A DNA stretch of 55,689 bases from Candidatus Methanophagaceae archaeon GoMg1 (GCA_013180605.1 QBUL01000187.1:1-55689), one strand, 5' to 3'. Numbered from the stretch's first letter, positions 23,209 to 34,034 are shown. Program-made: numbers and translations. The notes: generated by a model not told the origin, from the letters alone.

Positions 23209-24911
23209 CTTTCCGTTCCTATCATTCCCGTTATACCACCACCTGGAGGAATCATAGGCAATACCTTGTCCTCCTTACCTACAATCATGTCAAGCACTGC
23301 GGGTTTTCCCGACTCAAATGCGTTGTTTAATGCGTCTTTCAAATCCTCTGGCTTTTCCACTCGCTCGCCATAGCATCCAAACGCTTCCGCCAGCTTAACA
23401 AAATCCGGCGTTATTCCCAAACCTGTATGCGCGTATTTCTTTTCATAGAACAGCTCCTGCCACTGCCTTACCATACCCAAATATCTGTTGTCTAATATGC
23501 AGACCACGACGGGTATATCATTCTCAACGCAGGTAGCCAAATCTTGACAGGTCATCAGGAAACTTCCGTCCCCTGCTATGTCCACGACTTTCTTATCCGG
23601 TGCCGCAACCTTCGCTCCTATTGCTGCGGGGAATCCGAATCCCATCGTCCCCAGTCCGCCGGAGGAAATAAAAGTGCGGGGCTTTCTCGTCATGTAATAA
23701 TGCGCTGCAAACATCTGACACTGCCCCACTTCTGTGGTGACGATTGCGTCGTCATCCAGGATTCTGCTGATTTCTTTTATTAATATATCTGATACCGATG
23801 CCCCTTCCCTCGATATATCTTCTACACACGAGTCACATGCCTCGTGCATCTTTTTTATTCTCTTCTCCCATTCGCTCTCACTTTTCTTCGCTCTTTTTTT
23901 CTCCAGCAACTTTAATATTCCCGACAGCGCGAGTTTTACATCTCCTACAATCGGTATATCCACCTGTATGTTCTTGTTTATCTCCGCGGTATCTATGTCC
24001 ACGTGTATCAGAGTGGCATCCGGAGCAAACTGGTCTAATTGCCAGCCCGTGGTTCTATCGCTGAATCTTGTCCCTAAGGCAAGCAGAGCATCGCATTCAT
24101 TAATCGCTCTGTTCGCATAGAGCTGTCCATGCATCCCTGCCATGCCCAAGCAGAAAGGATGATTTTCGGGAATCGCTCCTTTACCCATAAGCGTTGTTAC
24201 TACGGGAGCACCAAGAAAATCAGCTAAATGACGTAACTCCACCGCAGCATCTGCGCTGATAACGCCTCCGCCTGCCAGTATAAGAGGTCGCTCCGCATTT
24301 GCTAAAATCTCAACAACTCGCTTTATTTGCACTTGATTCGGCTTTATATTCGGTTTATAGCCCGCAAAAGTCTCCTTCTGGTGTAAATCCACCTTTGCCT
24401 TACCTGCTAATATGTCCGTTGGCAGGTCAACCAAAACAACCCCTTTCCTTCCGGTATTGGCAATATAAAAGGCATTATGGATGACCTTGGGTAAATCTTC
24501 TGTTCTTTTTACGAGGAAGTTATGTTTCGTGATGGGCATGGTGATAGTGAAGGTGCTGGCTTCCTGAAATGCGTTTGTGCCTATTACAGAGGTCGGCACC
24601 TGCCCTGTTAATGCCACCACAGGCGAAGAATCCATGTTTGCATTCGCCAGTCCAGTAACGAGGTTCGTGGCGCCGGGACCCGAAGTGGCGATGCAAACGC
24701 CTGCTTTACCTGATACACGTGCATAGCCGTCAGCAGCGTGCGCCGCACATTGCTCATGCCTCATTAATATGTGTCTTATCGCCTCTTCCTTGTACAGCAC
24801 ATCGTACAAGTCTAACAGAGCTCCCCCAGGTATTCCAAAGGCTACTTCCGCTCCTTCCGTCTTCAACTCCTCTACTACTATTTCCGCACCACTTAGCTTC
24901 TGCTTTGCCAT
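23193..24911 (-). CDS. ilvB: Acetolactate synthase, large catalytic subunit
   Basis: 572 residues, full length. TPP and FAD-dependent condensation of two pyruvates (or pyruvate with 2-oxobutyrate). N-terminal FGIPGGALLDLYDVL with the catalytic glutamate in RHEQCAAHAADGYARV; central domain (LILAGGGVISADAAVELRHL); C-terminal TPP motif VDIAGDGSFLMTCQDLATCVENDIPVV with NRYLGMVRQWQ. First gene of ilvB-ilvN-(repeat)-ilvC. Preceded by a 100-base spacer towards the antiporter gene. Confidence 0.94.
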   Translation of the reverse strand: MAKQKLSGAEIVVEELKTEGAEVAFGIPGGALLDLYDVLYKEEAIRHILMRHEQCAAHAADGYARVSGKAGVCIATSGPGATNLVTGLANANMDSSPVVALTGQVPTSVIGTNAFQEASTFTITMPITKHNFLVKRTEDLPKVIHNAFYIANTGRKGVVLVDLPTDILAGKAKVDLHQKETFAGYKPNIKPNQVQIKRVVEILANAERPLILAGGGVISADAAVELRHLADFLGAPVVTTLMGKGAIPENHPFCLGMAGMHGQLYANRAINECDALLALGTRFSDRTTGWQLDQFAPDATLIHVDIDTAEINKNIQVDIPIVGDVKLALSGILKLLEKKRAKKSESEWEKRIKKMHEACDSCVEDISREGASVSDILIKEISRILDDDAIVTTEVGQCQMFAAHYYMTRKPRTFISSGGLGTMGFGFPAAIGAKVAAPDKKVVDIAGDGSFLMTCQDLATCVENDIPVVVCILDNRYLGMVRQWQELFYEKKYAHTGLGITPDFVKLAEAFGCYGERVEKPEDLKDALNNAFESGKPAVLDMIVGKEDKVLPMIPPGGGITGMIGTERCKHI

Positions 24912-25012
24912 TTTTCCCTAGTTTTCCCCACGCCTTTTAATTTATATCCGTGATGCCGTGGCTCAAATTATCTCTTTTGAATATAGTGCTTGCAGAATAT
25001 TTAAACCTTTTG

Positions 25013-26176
25013 CTATCCCTTCTGATGCATCTTCTTGAAAATAGTAGGGCAGCTAATACTTGTTATTAACGCAAGCACAATGATAGCCGATTCCATTGCT
25101 GTATCTACCAATCCGAGTTCCAACCCAACCGCTGCCATCGCGATTATCAAGCTTAATCGCGAAGAAAGTAAAACACCGGCGGAAATGCTATCCTTCAATG
25201 AATGCCGGATGAGAAAAAGCAGCGACGGCACTATCTTCACCACGAATGCGATTAAAAGTAGCATTGGAACAAGATAAATCCCTCCTCGCGCCAAAGCTCC
25301 AAGGTCAAACTGCATTCCTACGCTTATAAAGAATATCGGTATGAGGAATCCGTAACCAATCCCGAAGAGTTTCTGCTCGAGCACCGTCCCGCCACGGAAC
25401 AAAAGGGAGAGCATCACACCCGCAAGAAACGCACCCAGTATGGCTATGGCTTTAATATCGGCTATCTCGGATAAAGCAACGAATACGAGCAATAATGCGA
25501 AGGCAGCCCTTACACCCATCTCTGTCGGCTGGTCAGATTTAAACCACGCGGAAAGACGCTCTGGATAATGCCAGATCACAAGCTTACCCACGTAATACAC
25601 CATGAAAAACAGAATAAATACAAGTGCAATTAAAAACATCTCCCATGTGACTCCCTTTTTAAAATGTAGCGTGTACACCGTAACGAGCAACACAGTGGCA
25701 AAATCAGCAATGAATGCCGATATGAGGATTGTCTGTCCAAAGTCACTCTTTAATAGCCCCAGTTCCCTTATCGTTGGCACGGTTAAGCCCACCGCGGAGG
25801 TTGAGAGGATGAGCGCAAGATATAATCCAAAGCCCTGTTTAGTCGTCAGGAATATCGAAATGCCGAGCGTGATGATAAAGATAAAAGTTCCAAGGATAAA
25901 CAGTTTCGCACCATGAACCTCAACCTTAGAAAAATCTATCTCCAGACCTACTAAAAACATCAGAAATATAAGTCCAAAGCTCGCAAGAAAGTCTATAACT
26001 ATTCGTCCTTCTGCTTCGAGTGAGAACCCCAAAAGCCCAAAGAGCATTCCGCAGACGATTTCTCCAACCACTGCCGGGACGCCTATTCTATCAGAAAGAA
26101 TTGGAATGATGAATGCGAATACCGCTATCGCTAATAATAGGATATAGGGACTTATAGTTATGGTCACAATCATCAC
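25013..26176 (-). CDS. Cation:proton antiporter, CPA2 (KefB/NapA-like) family
   Basis: 387 residues with about 11-13 membrane helices. Typical CPA2 features: IPILSDRIGVPAVVGEIVCGML at the N-terminus, FLMFLVGLEIDF (helix 3) and ILGAFLAGVMLS. Exchanges Na+ or K+ for protons across the cytoplasmic membrane. It lacks its own C-terminal RCK domain; a TrkA-N/USP protein encoded just upstream (4-base overlap, 26173-26176) is the likely gating partner. Confidence 0.88.
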   Translation of the reverse strand: MMIVTITISPYILLLAIAVFAFIIPILSDRIGVPAVVGEIVCGMLFGLLGFSLEAEGRIVIDFLASFGLIFLMFLVGLEIDFSKVEVHGAKLFILGTFIFIITLGISIFLTTKQGFGLYLALILSTSAVGLTVPTIRELGLLKSDFGQTILISAFIADFATVLLVTVYTLHFKKGVTWEMFLIALVFILFFMVYYVGKLVIWHYPERLSAWFKSDQPTEMGVRAAFALLLVFVALSEIADIKAIAILGAFLAGVMLSLLFRGGTVLEQKLFGIGYGFLIPIFFISVGMQFDLGALARGGIYLVPMLLLIAFVVKIVPSLLFLIRHSLKDSISAGVLLSSRLSLIIAMAAVGLELGLVDTAMESAIIVLALITSISCPTIFKKMHQKG

Positions 26177-27330
26177 ACAACCGTTAGAACAGAACAGGGA
26201 GCGTCATTTACTATTTTCCTTATCAGGTCTGACCTTATAACACCCGTTCCTTTCCAGGGAATCACTGCGAGCTCGTAATTCCCACTTTTTACTTCTTTTA
26301 CCGCTTCTATCATTGGGTTACCTTCCACCCAATTTTCAATAATCCGTACGTTTCCTTTTTCTCCCATCTTTTTTATCCCATCAATCAGCTCGCCGGGAAC
26401 TGTCTCCAAAATGAGTAAATGCAGCTCAGCCCCGCATGAATGCGCTATCTGAACCGCGTGCCTTCCAACACTCGCAGATACATCAGATGAATCCAGAAGT
26501 GCAAGAACGCGTTCGTAATACCTAAATGTTCGCGCAACAAGAATCGGACAGCAAGCGCATTTTATCAGCTTCAAAACGACACTCCGTTTAAATAATTTAT
26601 CCAGAATGCCAAGTTCTTCGTGGTCTAGTATTATACAATCAGGGTAATAGGCGTGTTCTTTTACACGGTCCATTATTATACAGCCAGGATAATGCAGGTG
26701 CTTTTTTATTATCTCCATCAGTTTTTCCTCTTCCAACAATATCTTAAGCGGTACGCCCATCTCCATTGCCCGGGATTCCATCTCTTGCCTGTCTATCTCC
26801 TCAGATGATACAGCAGTAACCTCCGCCCCCACGACGGAAGCAACCAACAAAGCTTCTTTGAACGCCTTATCCACCGTATCATTACTGATAATCGGAACGA
26901 GGATTTTTTCGAAAGGCATGTGTATTTCGGCGCTCGCATCAAAGCCAGAACGCATCATATCGCCGATGAGATTCGCAACTATCTTTGTAGGAAACATGAT
27001 GGATTCAATACCCAACTTCTGAAATCTCTCCCTGTCTTCCGGGTCTTCTACCCGAACAATTATCTTAGGGACACCGTATTTCTTCGCAATAGCTGCAGCG
27101 CGATAATTGACATCGTCATTGCCCGTGAGCGATATAAAAGCCTCGGCATCATCCAAACCAACTCGCTTTAGCAATTCTTCGTCGCTTCCATCGCCAATAA
27201 TTACCTCTACGCCCGCTAATCCCTGGAGTTTCTCACGCTTTTCCGTGTTTATCTCAATAATTACAGATCCGGGTAACTGAGCTGCCAGATCTCTCCCTAC
27301 TCTTCCACCACCAATAATGATCTTTTTCAT
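26173..27330 (-). CDS. TrkA-N (RCK) protein fused to universal-stress-like domains
   Basis: 385 residues from ATG at 27330 (MKKIIIGGGRVGRDLA); an earlier start would put extra residues before the glycine-rich NAD loop. Residues 1-135: TrkA-N Rossmann domain (GGGRVG, VEVIIGDGSDEELLKRVGLD, FISLTGNDDVNYRAAAIAKK). From ~145: two USP-like domains (PFEKILVPIISNDTVDKAF; YYERVLALLDSSDVSASVG). The first USP-like part contains a repeated segment (HLHYPGCIIMDRVKEH / HAYYPDCIILDHEEL). Likely a nucleotide-sensing regulator of the antiporter with which it overlaps by 4 bases. Confidence 0.85.
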   Translation of the reverse strand: MKKIIIGGGRVGRDLAAQLPGSVIIEINTEKREKLQGLAGVEVIIGDGSDEELLKRVGLDDAEAFISLTGNDDVNYRAAAIAKKYGVPKIIVRVEDPEDRERFQKLGIESIMFPTKIVANLIGDMMRSGFDASAEIHMPFEKILVPIISNDTVDKAFKEALLVASVVGAEVTAVSSEEIDRQEMESRAMEMGVPLKILLEEEKLMEIIKKHLHYPGCIIMDRVKEHAYYPDCIILDHEELGILDKLFKRSVVLKLIKCACCPILVARTFRYYERVLALLDSSDVSASVGRHAVQIAHSCGAELHLLILETVPGELIDGIKKMGEKGNVRIIENWVEGNPMIEAVKEVKSGNYELAVIPWKGTGVIRSDLIRKIVNDAPCSVLTVV

Positions 27331-27421
27331 TTCTTCGACTTGACAGAACAAATTAGAAATTAAACGGTTCCTTTAAAAATTTATTTAGTGGGAGCGTGAA
27401 CAGATAAAAAGAGAAACGAGA

Positions 27422-29983
27422 ATGGAAAAAGAGGGTTTTCTACTGGACATTGATTATGTAACGGAGAGAGACGATACAGGGAACGAAAAGCCGGTGATAC
27501 GACTATGGTGCAAGAGCAAAGAAGGAGAGGTTTTTGTTGTGTTAGACAAAAGTTTCGAGCCGTATTTTTACGCCTTTCTACATTCTCATTTCCATTCTTA
27601 CCCCTACCGAGATATTGAAGAAACTAAGGGAGTGGTGGAAAAAATCCGAGTGGATAGAGGAGACGAACAAATAAGCGTTAAGCGAGTGGAATTTTGCCAG
27701 AAGAAATTACTTGGTGTTGAACAGAAAGGGTTAAAGATTTATGCCGAACATCCGAGACACGTTCCGCTGCTGCGAGAGGCAGTCAAAAAAGCAGGTCTTA
27801 CCGTGCTTGAAGCGGACATTCTATTTGCCATTCGGTACTTGATAGACAAACAACTGAGACCTTTTGATGGCATAAACGTGATGGGCAAAGAAATAAAATT
27901 GGACTATGCCAATACGGCTATTCTTGCCTCGGACATATCGTACAAAAAAATGGGCGGCGGGGGTGACCTGCCAGCGCTAAAAATCCTCGCTTTTGACTGC
28001 GAAATGGCTACGCTGAGCGGGTATGGAATGCCATCGCCGAAAAGCGACCCGATAACAATCATTTCGGCTGCATACACCGAAGGTATAGGAAAAGAAGTCA
28101 AAGCAAAGCTCTTCATGATGGAAGAAGAGGGATGGACGGAAAAGGGGGATAAAAAAGTAATAACCGATTTTTTGAACTTTGTAGCGCAATTCCAGCCGGA
28201 TGTTATCGTGGGCTATAATTCTGACGCTTTTGACTGGCAGTACATAAGGGAACGTGCGAAAATGCACAGGATTCGTTTAACCGTCGGTGTGGATGGCAGC
28301 ACGGTGCAGTATGACAAGGAGAGGGGAGGTGCGTTGCCCGGGGTGAACATCACGGGGCGGCTGAACGTTGACCTTTTCAAACTCGCAAAGCGCGACTTAA
28401 GCAGCGTGAAAGTGAAGAAACTGGAAAATGTAGCCGAATACCTTGGCGTGATGAAGAAAATCGAGAGAGTAAATTTAACGCCACGTGAGATTACCGACTA
28501 CTGGGTTGACGCTTCGCCGTCGTCTGCCGCGCGACAGCAGTTATACGAATACGCAAAGGCGGATGCAGTCAGCACGCTGGGCATCGCGGAGAAGATGCTG
28601 CCACTGCAAATAGAACTTTCTAAGATGATCGGCTATCCTCTGGACGAGGTAGCAAAGATGGGCCGGGGCAGGCAGGTAGAAGCGTTTTTAACCGCAGAAG
28701 CATTCAAAAAAGGCGAACTGGTGCCACCAAAGCGAGGAGCAGAAAAGACCTTCGAGGGTGGATTCGTACTCCCTCCGGAAAAGGGCTTGCACGAGAATGT
28801 TATCGCCCTTGACTTCTCTTCTATGTACCCCACCATCATGATTTCCTTTAACATCTCCCCTGATACATTCGTAGAAGCCCGGGGTGCGAGTGCAGAACCT
28901 GAATCGGATTTACATATCGCACCGGAGGTGGGCTATGCATTCAGAAAAACGCCGGATGGATTCTTTAAACGAATAATGAGCGATTTGATCGCACGAAGAA
29001 GAGCGATAAAGGCGGAAATGAAGAACCACGACAAAAATTCCGACAAATATCTGTTGCTGGACATACAACAGCAGAGTATCAAAATCCTCACGAACAGCTT
29101 CTATGGATATACGGGATGGAGCGCAGCGAAATTTTACAAGCGCGAATGCGCTGAAGCGACAACGGCATGGGGACGGCATTTTATAAAGCGCACGGTGGAG
29201 GTAGCGGAGAAGCTCGGATTTGAGGTTATCTATGGAGATACCGACAGCATATTCGCGAAACTCCCACTCACGCCTGATGCGGCGGCAAAAGAAGGAGATA
29301 TAAAAGCGGCGACGTGGGATAAAGCGAGAGAAGTTTCAGCGCGTATTTCCGAGGAGCTTCCACTTGAACTCGAGATACAGGACTTCTTTAAAGCTATTTT
29401 CTTTACGGGGAAGAAGAAGAGATACGCAGCGCTTACCGACAAAGGCGAGATCATAGTGCGTGGCCTGGAAGTGCGCCGCGGGGACTGGTGCGAGCTGGCG
29501 AAGGAAGTGCAGACGGAGGTGATAGAACTCATATTAAAACAAAAAGACCCTGAAGCTGCTATGAAATATGCCAAAACCGTCATACAGGACGTAAAAGAGG
29601 GAAAAATATCCGTAGACAAGTTAACGATTTACAAGACGCTCACCAGAAAGATAAGCAGCTATGAGACAAAGCAAGCGCACGTTATGGCGGCAGAAAGAGC
29701 TTTAACTTCGTCCTCGCGCATTGTATACGAAGTTGGCTCGAAAATCCCGTATGTGATAATAAAAGGCGCAGGGAAGACGAGCGACCGTGCATTCCCCGTG
29801 GATGTTATAGAGAGAAGCGAAGGGGACGAAATAACAGCAGAGGGGCGAGCATACCAGATTGACTGCTCGTATTACGTCCAGCATCAGCTGATACCGGTTG
29901 CGCACCGAGTGCTGCAACTTTTTGGCTATGACCTCTCTTCTTTTGATGATATGCGCCAGAAGACATTAGGTCATTGGTTTTGA
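27422..29983 (+). CDS. polB: DNA polymerase, family B
   Basis: 853 residues. Replicative or repair polymerase with proofreading. Exonuclease motifs: ExoI LAFDCEM (D192, E194), ExoII GYNSDAFDWQYI, ExoIII YAKADAVSTLG. Polymerase motifs: A, LDFSSMYPTIM (D464); B, KILTNSFYGYTGW; C, YGDTDSIF (D606, D608). N-terminal domain has the beta-strand/uracil-pocket architecture of archaeal PolB. The divergent gene upstream is the TrkA-N protein; the histone gene follows on the same strand after 70 bases but has its own promoter. Confidence 0.95.
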   Translation: MEKEGFLLDIDYVTERDDTGNEKPVIRLWCKSKEGEVFVVLDKSFEPYFYAFLHSHFHSYPYRDIEETKGVVEKIRVDRGDEQISVKRVEFCQKKLLGVEQKGLKIYAEHPRHVPLLREAVKKAGLTVLEADILFAIRYLIDKQLRPFDGINVMGKEIKLDYANTAILASDISYKKMGGGGDLPALKILAFDCEMATLSGYGMPSPKSDPITIISAAYTEGIGKEVKAKLFMMEEEGWTEKGDKKVITDFLNFVAQFQPDVIVGYNSDAFDWQYIRERAKMHRIRLTVGVDGSTVQYDKERGGALPGVNITGRLNVDLFKLAKRDLSSVKVKKLENVAEYLGVMKKIERVNLTPREITDYWVDASPSSAARQQLYEYAKADAVSTLGIAEKMLPLQIELSKMIGYPLDEVAKMGRGRQVEAFLTAEAFKKGELVPPKRGAEKTFEGGFVLPPEKGLHENVIALDFSSMYPTIMISFNISPDTFVEARGASAEPESDLHIAPEVGYAFRKTPDGFFKRIMSDLIARRRAIKAEMKNHDKNSDKYLLLDIQQQSIKILTNSFYGYTGWSAAKFYKRECAEATTAWGRHFIKRTVEVAEKLGFEVIYGDTDSIFAKLPLTPDAAAKEGDIKAATWDKAREVSARISEELPLELEIQDFFKAIFFTGKKKRYAALTDKGEIIVRGLEVRRGDWCELAKEVQTEVIELILKQKDPEAAMKYAKTVIQDVKEGKISVDKLTIYKTLTRKISSYETKQAHVMAAERALTSSSRIVYEVGSKIPYVIIKGAGKTSDRAFPVDVIERSEGDEITAEGRAYQIDCSYYVQHQLIPVAHRVLQLFGYDLSSFDDMRQKTLGHWF

Positions 29984-30005
29984 TAGTGTTTTAGAGGTCA
30001 TACAA

Positions 30006-30021
30006 CCGAAAAGCTTATATA
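30006..30021 (+). promoter_or_regulatory. Histone gene promoter (BRE and TATA box)
   Basis: CCGAAAAG followed by CTTATATA about 33-40 bases before the histone ATG, a strong archaeal BRE/TATA pair with an expected start near 30044 and a short leader. Confidence 0.7.
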
Positions 30022-30053
30022 CCCCTTTGTATTATGTAATCACAGTGATAGAA

Positions 30054-30254
30054 ATGGCTGAAATACCAACAGCACCTGTAACCAGGTTAATGAGAAACGC
30101 CGGAGCAGAGAGAGTAAGCGAAGATGCGAGTCAGGCATTGGTAGAGGTATTAGAAGAATATGGCGAAAAAATAGCGGCAAAATCCGTTAGCCTCGCCAAA
30201 CATGCCGGAAGGAAGACAGTGAAGGCCGAAGACGTCTTGGAAGCAGTAGCATAG
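30054..30254 (+). CDS. Archaeal histone
   Basis: 66 residues from ATG at 30054 (an upstream in-frame ATG at 30027 lies where the transcript would start and is rejected). A single histone fold: IPTAPVTRLMRNAGAERVS, then ALVEVLEEYGEKIAAKSVSL and AKHAGRKTVKAEDVLEAV. Forms dimers and longer oligomers that wrap DNA. Same family as HMfA/HMfB. Followed by a long T tract. Confidence 0.95.
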   Translation: MAEIPTAPVTRLMRNAGAERVSEDASQALVEVLEEYGEKIAAKSVSLAKHAGRKTVKAEDVLEAVA

Positions 30255-30301
30255 AAAAAAAGCAGAATAAAGGGGAACTATAAAACATACAAAATTCACC
30301 C

Positions 30302-30316
30302 TTTTTTTTTTTTTTT

Positions 30317-30318
<2 letters not shown>
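30302..30318 (+). terminator. Oligo-T terminator of the histone gene
   Basis: An uninterrupted run of 17 T residues lies 48 bases after the histone stop, the classic archaeal intrinsic termination signal. It overlaps the stop codon of the convergent nadM gene by a base or two. Confidence 0.8.
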
Positions 30319-31094
<776 letters not shown>

Positions 31095-31098
<4 letters not shown>

Positions 31099-32120
31099 AC
31101 ACCTCCTTTCCTTTTCTTTACCAGTAAAACAAAACTAATAAAGAGTGCAAAAGCTGCAGATAAAGTTTCAAAGCCCGGTGCCTTCGGTACTGGAGTGGGA
31201 TAAGGCATAGGCATAGGGGCTGGTGCGCTTGGACGAATAAAATCAGTAATTTCTACCGTGGGTGAAATTTCTACCGTCTTCTCTTTCGCTTCTACTACTA
31301 CCGTTCTGTTCACAAAAGGACTTAATAGAACCATCCCACTGCTCTCTTTTATTATCCTTTCTGATTGCCATATTTGAATCTCAAATATGTAATCCCTACC
31401 ATTAAGCACCCTTAGCTCTGCGTAATGTAGCGATGTAGTGCCTTCTTTTAGAACCCCGAGGTCTTCCCACCCCATATCTGCTATTAACCTCGTTTCGTTG
31501 TCCCTCGCCTTTATCAAAGCTCTCAGACCGCCAACATCTTTTCCGAGATTGTCAATGTATAGAGTGGTATTGACGGTTGCATACTCCTTCTCTTTCCCCA
31601 TTCCGCTCTCTACTTCTACTGCTTCCACGAAGAAATCAAGTTCCCGTATGGAAATTTTTGCAACAGAAGGAGGTTCCAAACGTGATAATCCATAAATCTT
31701 TCTTTCTCCCCGCAATATGCCTTTGCCGTCTTCAAAAACAACTATTTGCAGTCGATAGCCGCCTTCTTTTGGAAGTTTCAAGTACGTGTTCGCATATTTT
31801 GTCTCTCTTCCGTCTATTTCCCCCACTTTCGACCCATTAGAAGCTACGAGTAAATTTGTATCTGCATCGTATGCCTTTATCAACACATCCACTTCGCCGG
31901 ATTTCACATCTCCGCTATTATCCAGATACATGGTCACGTTTAGCATTACATCGGCAATACCAAGCGCTTCGGCAGATATGTCAATATCCGCGATTGCTAT
32001 TTCAGACTGCTCATAAGATTTTAAACCGCCGCCAATCGTTGCTACTAACGCAATAAGCACTAAGAACGCAAGCACTACCACAACTGTTGCAATTGTCAGT
32101 TGTTTTCCCTGCAAGTCCAT
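31095..32120 (-). CDS. Surface protein with PGF-CTERM-type sorting signal
   Basis: 341 residues. An N-terminal membrane anchor/signal (IATVVVVLAFLVLIALVATI) is followed by two related ~120-residue beta-rich domains, each starting near an IADIDI / ISIRELDFF strand and containing VTMYLDNSG / TTLYIDNLG. A Pro-rich linker (APAPMPMPYPTPVP) precedes KAPGFETLSAAFALF, a hydrophobic segment and KKRKGG, matching the PGF-CTERM signal processed by archaeosortase A. So it is exported and anchored at the S-layer side. The domains look like the DUF7490 type, as far as I can judge by eye. Confidence 0.75.
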
Positions 32121-32198
32121 AACATTTATTTATTTGTCCTCATTTATAAATATTTGTGCATTACTATTATTAGCGGGGCATATTGGAGGTAAGAAAAA

Positions 32199-32744
32199 AT
32201 GGCTGTCGTTGTATTTTTGGCTACGGGATTTGAAGAGATAGAAGCTATGGGTATTGTGGACACACTCAGAAGGGCGGGGATAGAGGTTGTGATTGCCGGT
32301 CTTCAAACGGGCGCTATCGAAGGCGGGCATGGAGTTAAGGTGGTTCCGGATAGAGAAATAGAAGGGATTAATATCAAGGATTTTGATGCGGTCGTTTTGC
32401 CTGGTGGGTCTCCCGGGTACGTGAATCTGGGTAACGACAAACGCGTTTTGGATGCGGTGAGAAAAGCATTTGAACTCGGTAAAGTCGTTGCAGCTATCTG
32501 TGCTGCACCTTCGGTATTAGCAAAAGCGGGGATTTTAGAGGGAAAAAAAGCGACGATTTATCCGGGTTTGGAAACCACTTTAGCCGGTGCAAAACACATC
32601 AATGAGCGAGTGGTAGTGGATGATAAGATAATCACCAGTCAGGGTCCGGGGACTACGCTCGAATTCGGCGTTAAACTGGTCGAGATATTAGCGGGAGTGA
32701 AGAGCGCACGCGAACTTAAGAATAGTCTCATAGCGAATTTTTAG
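32199..32744 (+). CDS. DJ-1/PfpI family protein
   Basis: 181 residues. Typical DJ-1 start (VVFLATGFEEIEAMGIVDTL), VVLPGGSPGYVNL, the nucleophile-elbow cysteine in VAAICAAPSVLA and TSQGPGTTLEF. DJ-1-like proteins act as deglycase/chaperone or hydrolase-like enzymes; the exact activity is not readable. Full length for the family, single gene, convergent with nothing close. Confidence 0.88.
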   Translation: MAVVVFLATGFEEIEAMGIVDTLRRAGIEVVIAGLQTGAIEGGHGVKVVPDREIEGINIKDFDAVVLPGGSPGYVNLGNDKRVLDAVRKAFELGKVVAAICAAPSVLAKAGILEGKKATIYPGLETTLAGAKHINERVVVDDKIITSQGPGTTLEFGVKLVEILAGVKSARELKNSLIANF

Positions 32745-32772
32745 ACTGGCTGTTTCATCGAGCGAAATAGCG

Positions 32773-32904
32773 TTGAAAAGGAGGGTAGAGAAACCAGAGG
32801 AAATGGGTGCGGATGCGGTCGTGAATCTTCAGTTTATGACTTCGATGGTGATGACTGGTGCCGCGGAAATACTTGCACACGGGACTGTGGTGAAGTTAAG
32901 GTGA
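32773..32904 (+). pseudogene. YbjQ-like (heavy-metal-binding domain) C-terminal fragment
   Basis: An open frame encodes RRVEKPEEMGADAVVNLQF and then TGAAEILAHGTVVKLR before a stop, matching the C-terminal half of YbjQ/UPF0145 proteins (about 105 residues). The N-terminal half is missing, no in-frame ATG fits, and only ~43 residues remain. Confidence 0.7.
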
Positions 32905-32935
32905 AGTAAGATAAAAAATTAAAAAAGGAGGATAA

Positions 32936-33544
32936 TTAATATCCTCCAAATCTTGGTCCGAGTTCGGGTATTAGTTCCGGCATTGTAATAAGTGCAGCAA
33001 AGACCACTATAGCGGCAACGATTCCCGGTATGATTATTGCGAGAATAAACGCGAGAACTGCTTTTCCAGTGGATAGCTCGTGAAGTTGCCTTATGCCGAT
33101 GATTTCCACAACAAGAGCCCATATTCCTGCAATGATGCCTATAAATGGAATCCATCCCAATAGGTAGCTCGGCGTCGCTCCGTACATCAATGCCTTTATG
33201 GTCTGCGTTACTCCTTTTCTACCGCCCACAACATATACCCAGATGTGCATCCAGAGACCCATAATGAAAACAGCAATTATCCCGGCGATTAACGACAAAA
33301 CAAGCATGGATACCGCAAGAAGAGGCCCCGCAGTAAGCCCCAGCATCGCAGCCCACGGTCCTACTATCCATGCCATCGCCGAAAATGCTACCAACACCAT
33401 GATACTGAAAAGCACTGCATATATCGCTAAAAGGACGACGAAATACTTGAAGGCATCGCCGAGTGTGTCTTCCTTAGAGTTGTCGAACGTTTTTGAAGGA
33501 CTGAACAAGAATCCCTTTATTCTTTCCCTGGTACTTAACACCAT
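32936..33544 (-). CDS. Yip1-domain membrane protein
   Basis: 202 residues with five hydrophobic segments after an N-terminal FSPSKTFDNSKEDTLGDAFKY, the typical opening of prokaryotic Yip1 (PF04893-like) proteins. Function in archaea unknown, possibly membrane organisation. The divergent acylphosphatase gene starts 140 bases away. Confidence 0.75.
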   Translation of the reverse strand: MVLSTRERIKGFLFSPSKTFDNSKEDTLGDAFKYFVVLLAIYAVLFSIMVLVAFSAMAWIVGPWAAMLGLTAGPLLAVSMLVLSLIAGIIAVFIMGLWMHIWVYVVGGRKGVTQTIKALMYGATPSYLLGWIPFIGIIAGIWALVVEIIGIRQLHELSTGKAVLAFILAIIIPGIVAAIVVFAALITMPELIPELGPRFGGY

Positions 33545-33683
33545 TTTGTGTCACCGAAATAACTAAAAATGTTTTTCTCCTTATAAAGTTTTCGGTTGCT
33601 GTTCGCTTTCTGGATATTCTATTGTAAAATGCCGAATATTTTTTATATTGCATTGCTTTTTTTTATTATTGTTTTTAATAATC

Positions 33684-33968
33684 ATGGACTCAAAAGTAAG
33701 GGCACATGTGTTTGTCAAAGGGCGAGTGCAAGGAGTTCTATTTAGGCACACAACCAAAAAAGAAGCGAATCTGCGGGCGGTAAATGGCTGGGCGCGAAAC
33801 ATGGAAGATGGGCGAGTAGAAGCGGTATTTGAAGGAACAAAGGAAAAAGTGGACGAAATGATAGAATTTTGTCATTATGGGCCTCCTGCGGCGAAGGTGT
33901 CGTCGGTAAAGGTTACATGGGGAGAACATACGGGGGAGTTTAGAAATTTTTATGTTCGGTATCGGTAA
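33684..33968 (+). CDS. acyP: Acylphosphatase
   Basis: 94 residues from ATG at 33684. Hydrolyses acyl phosphates. The signature VKGRVQGVLFRHTTKKEA contains the catalytic arginine, and NGWARNMEDGRVEAVFEG holds the catalytic asparagine. An upstream in-frame ATG adds a hydrophobic stretch and is rejected. Confidence 0.92.
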   Translation: MDSKVRAHVFVKGRVQGVLFRHTTKKEANLRAVNGWARNMEDGRVEAVFEGTKEKVDEMIEFCHYGPPAAKVSSVKVTWGEHTGEFRNFYVRYR

Positions 33969-34034
33969 ATGATTCTAAGAGGACAGAAATGAATGAATGA
34001 ATGGAATAAAGAAATAAAGGCAACGAGGTGGAAA

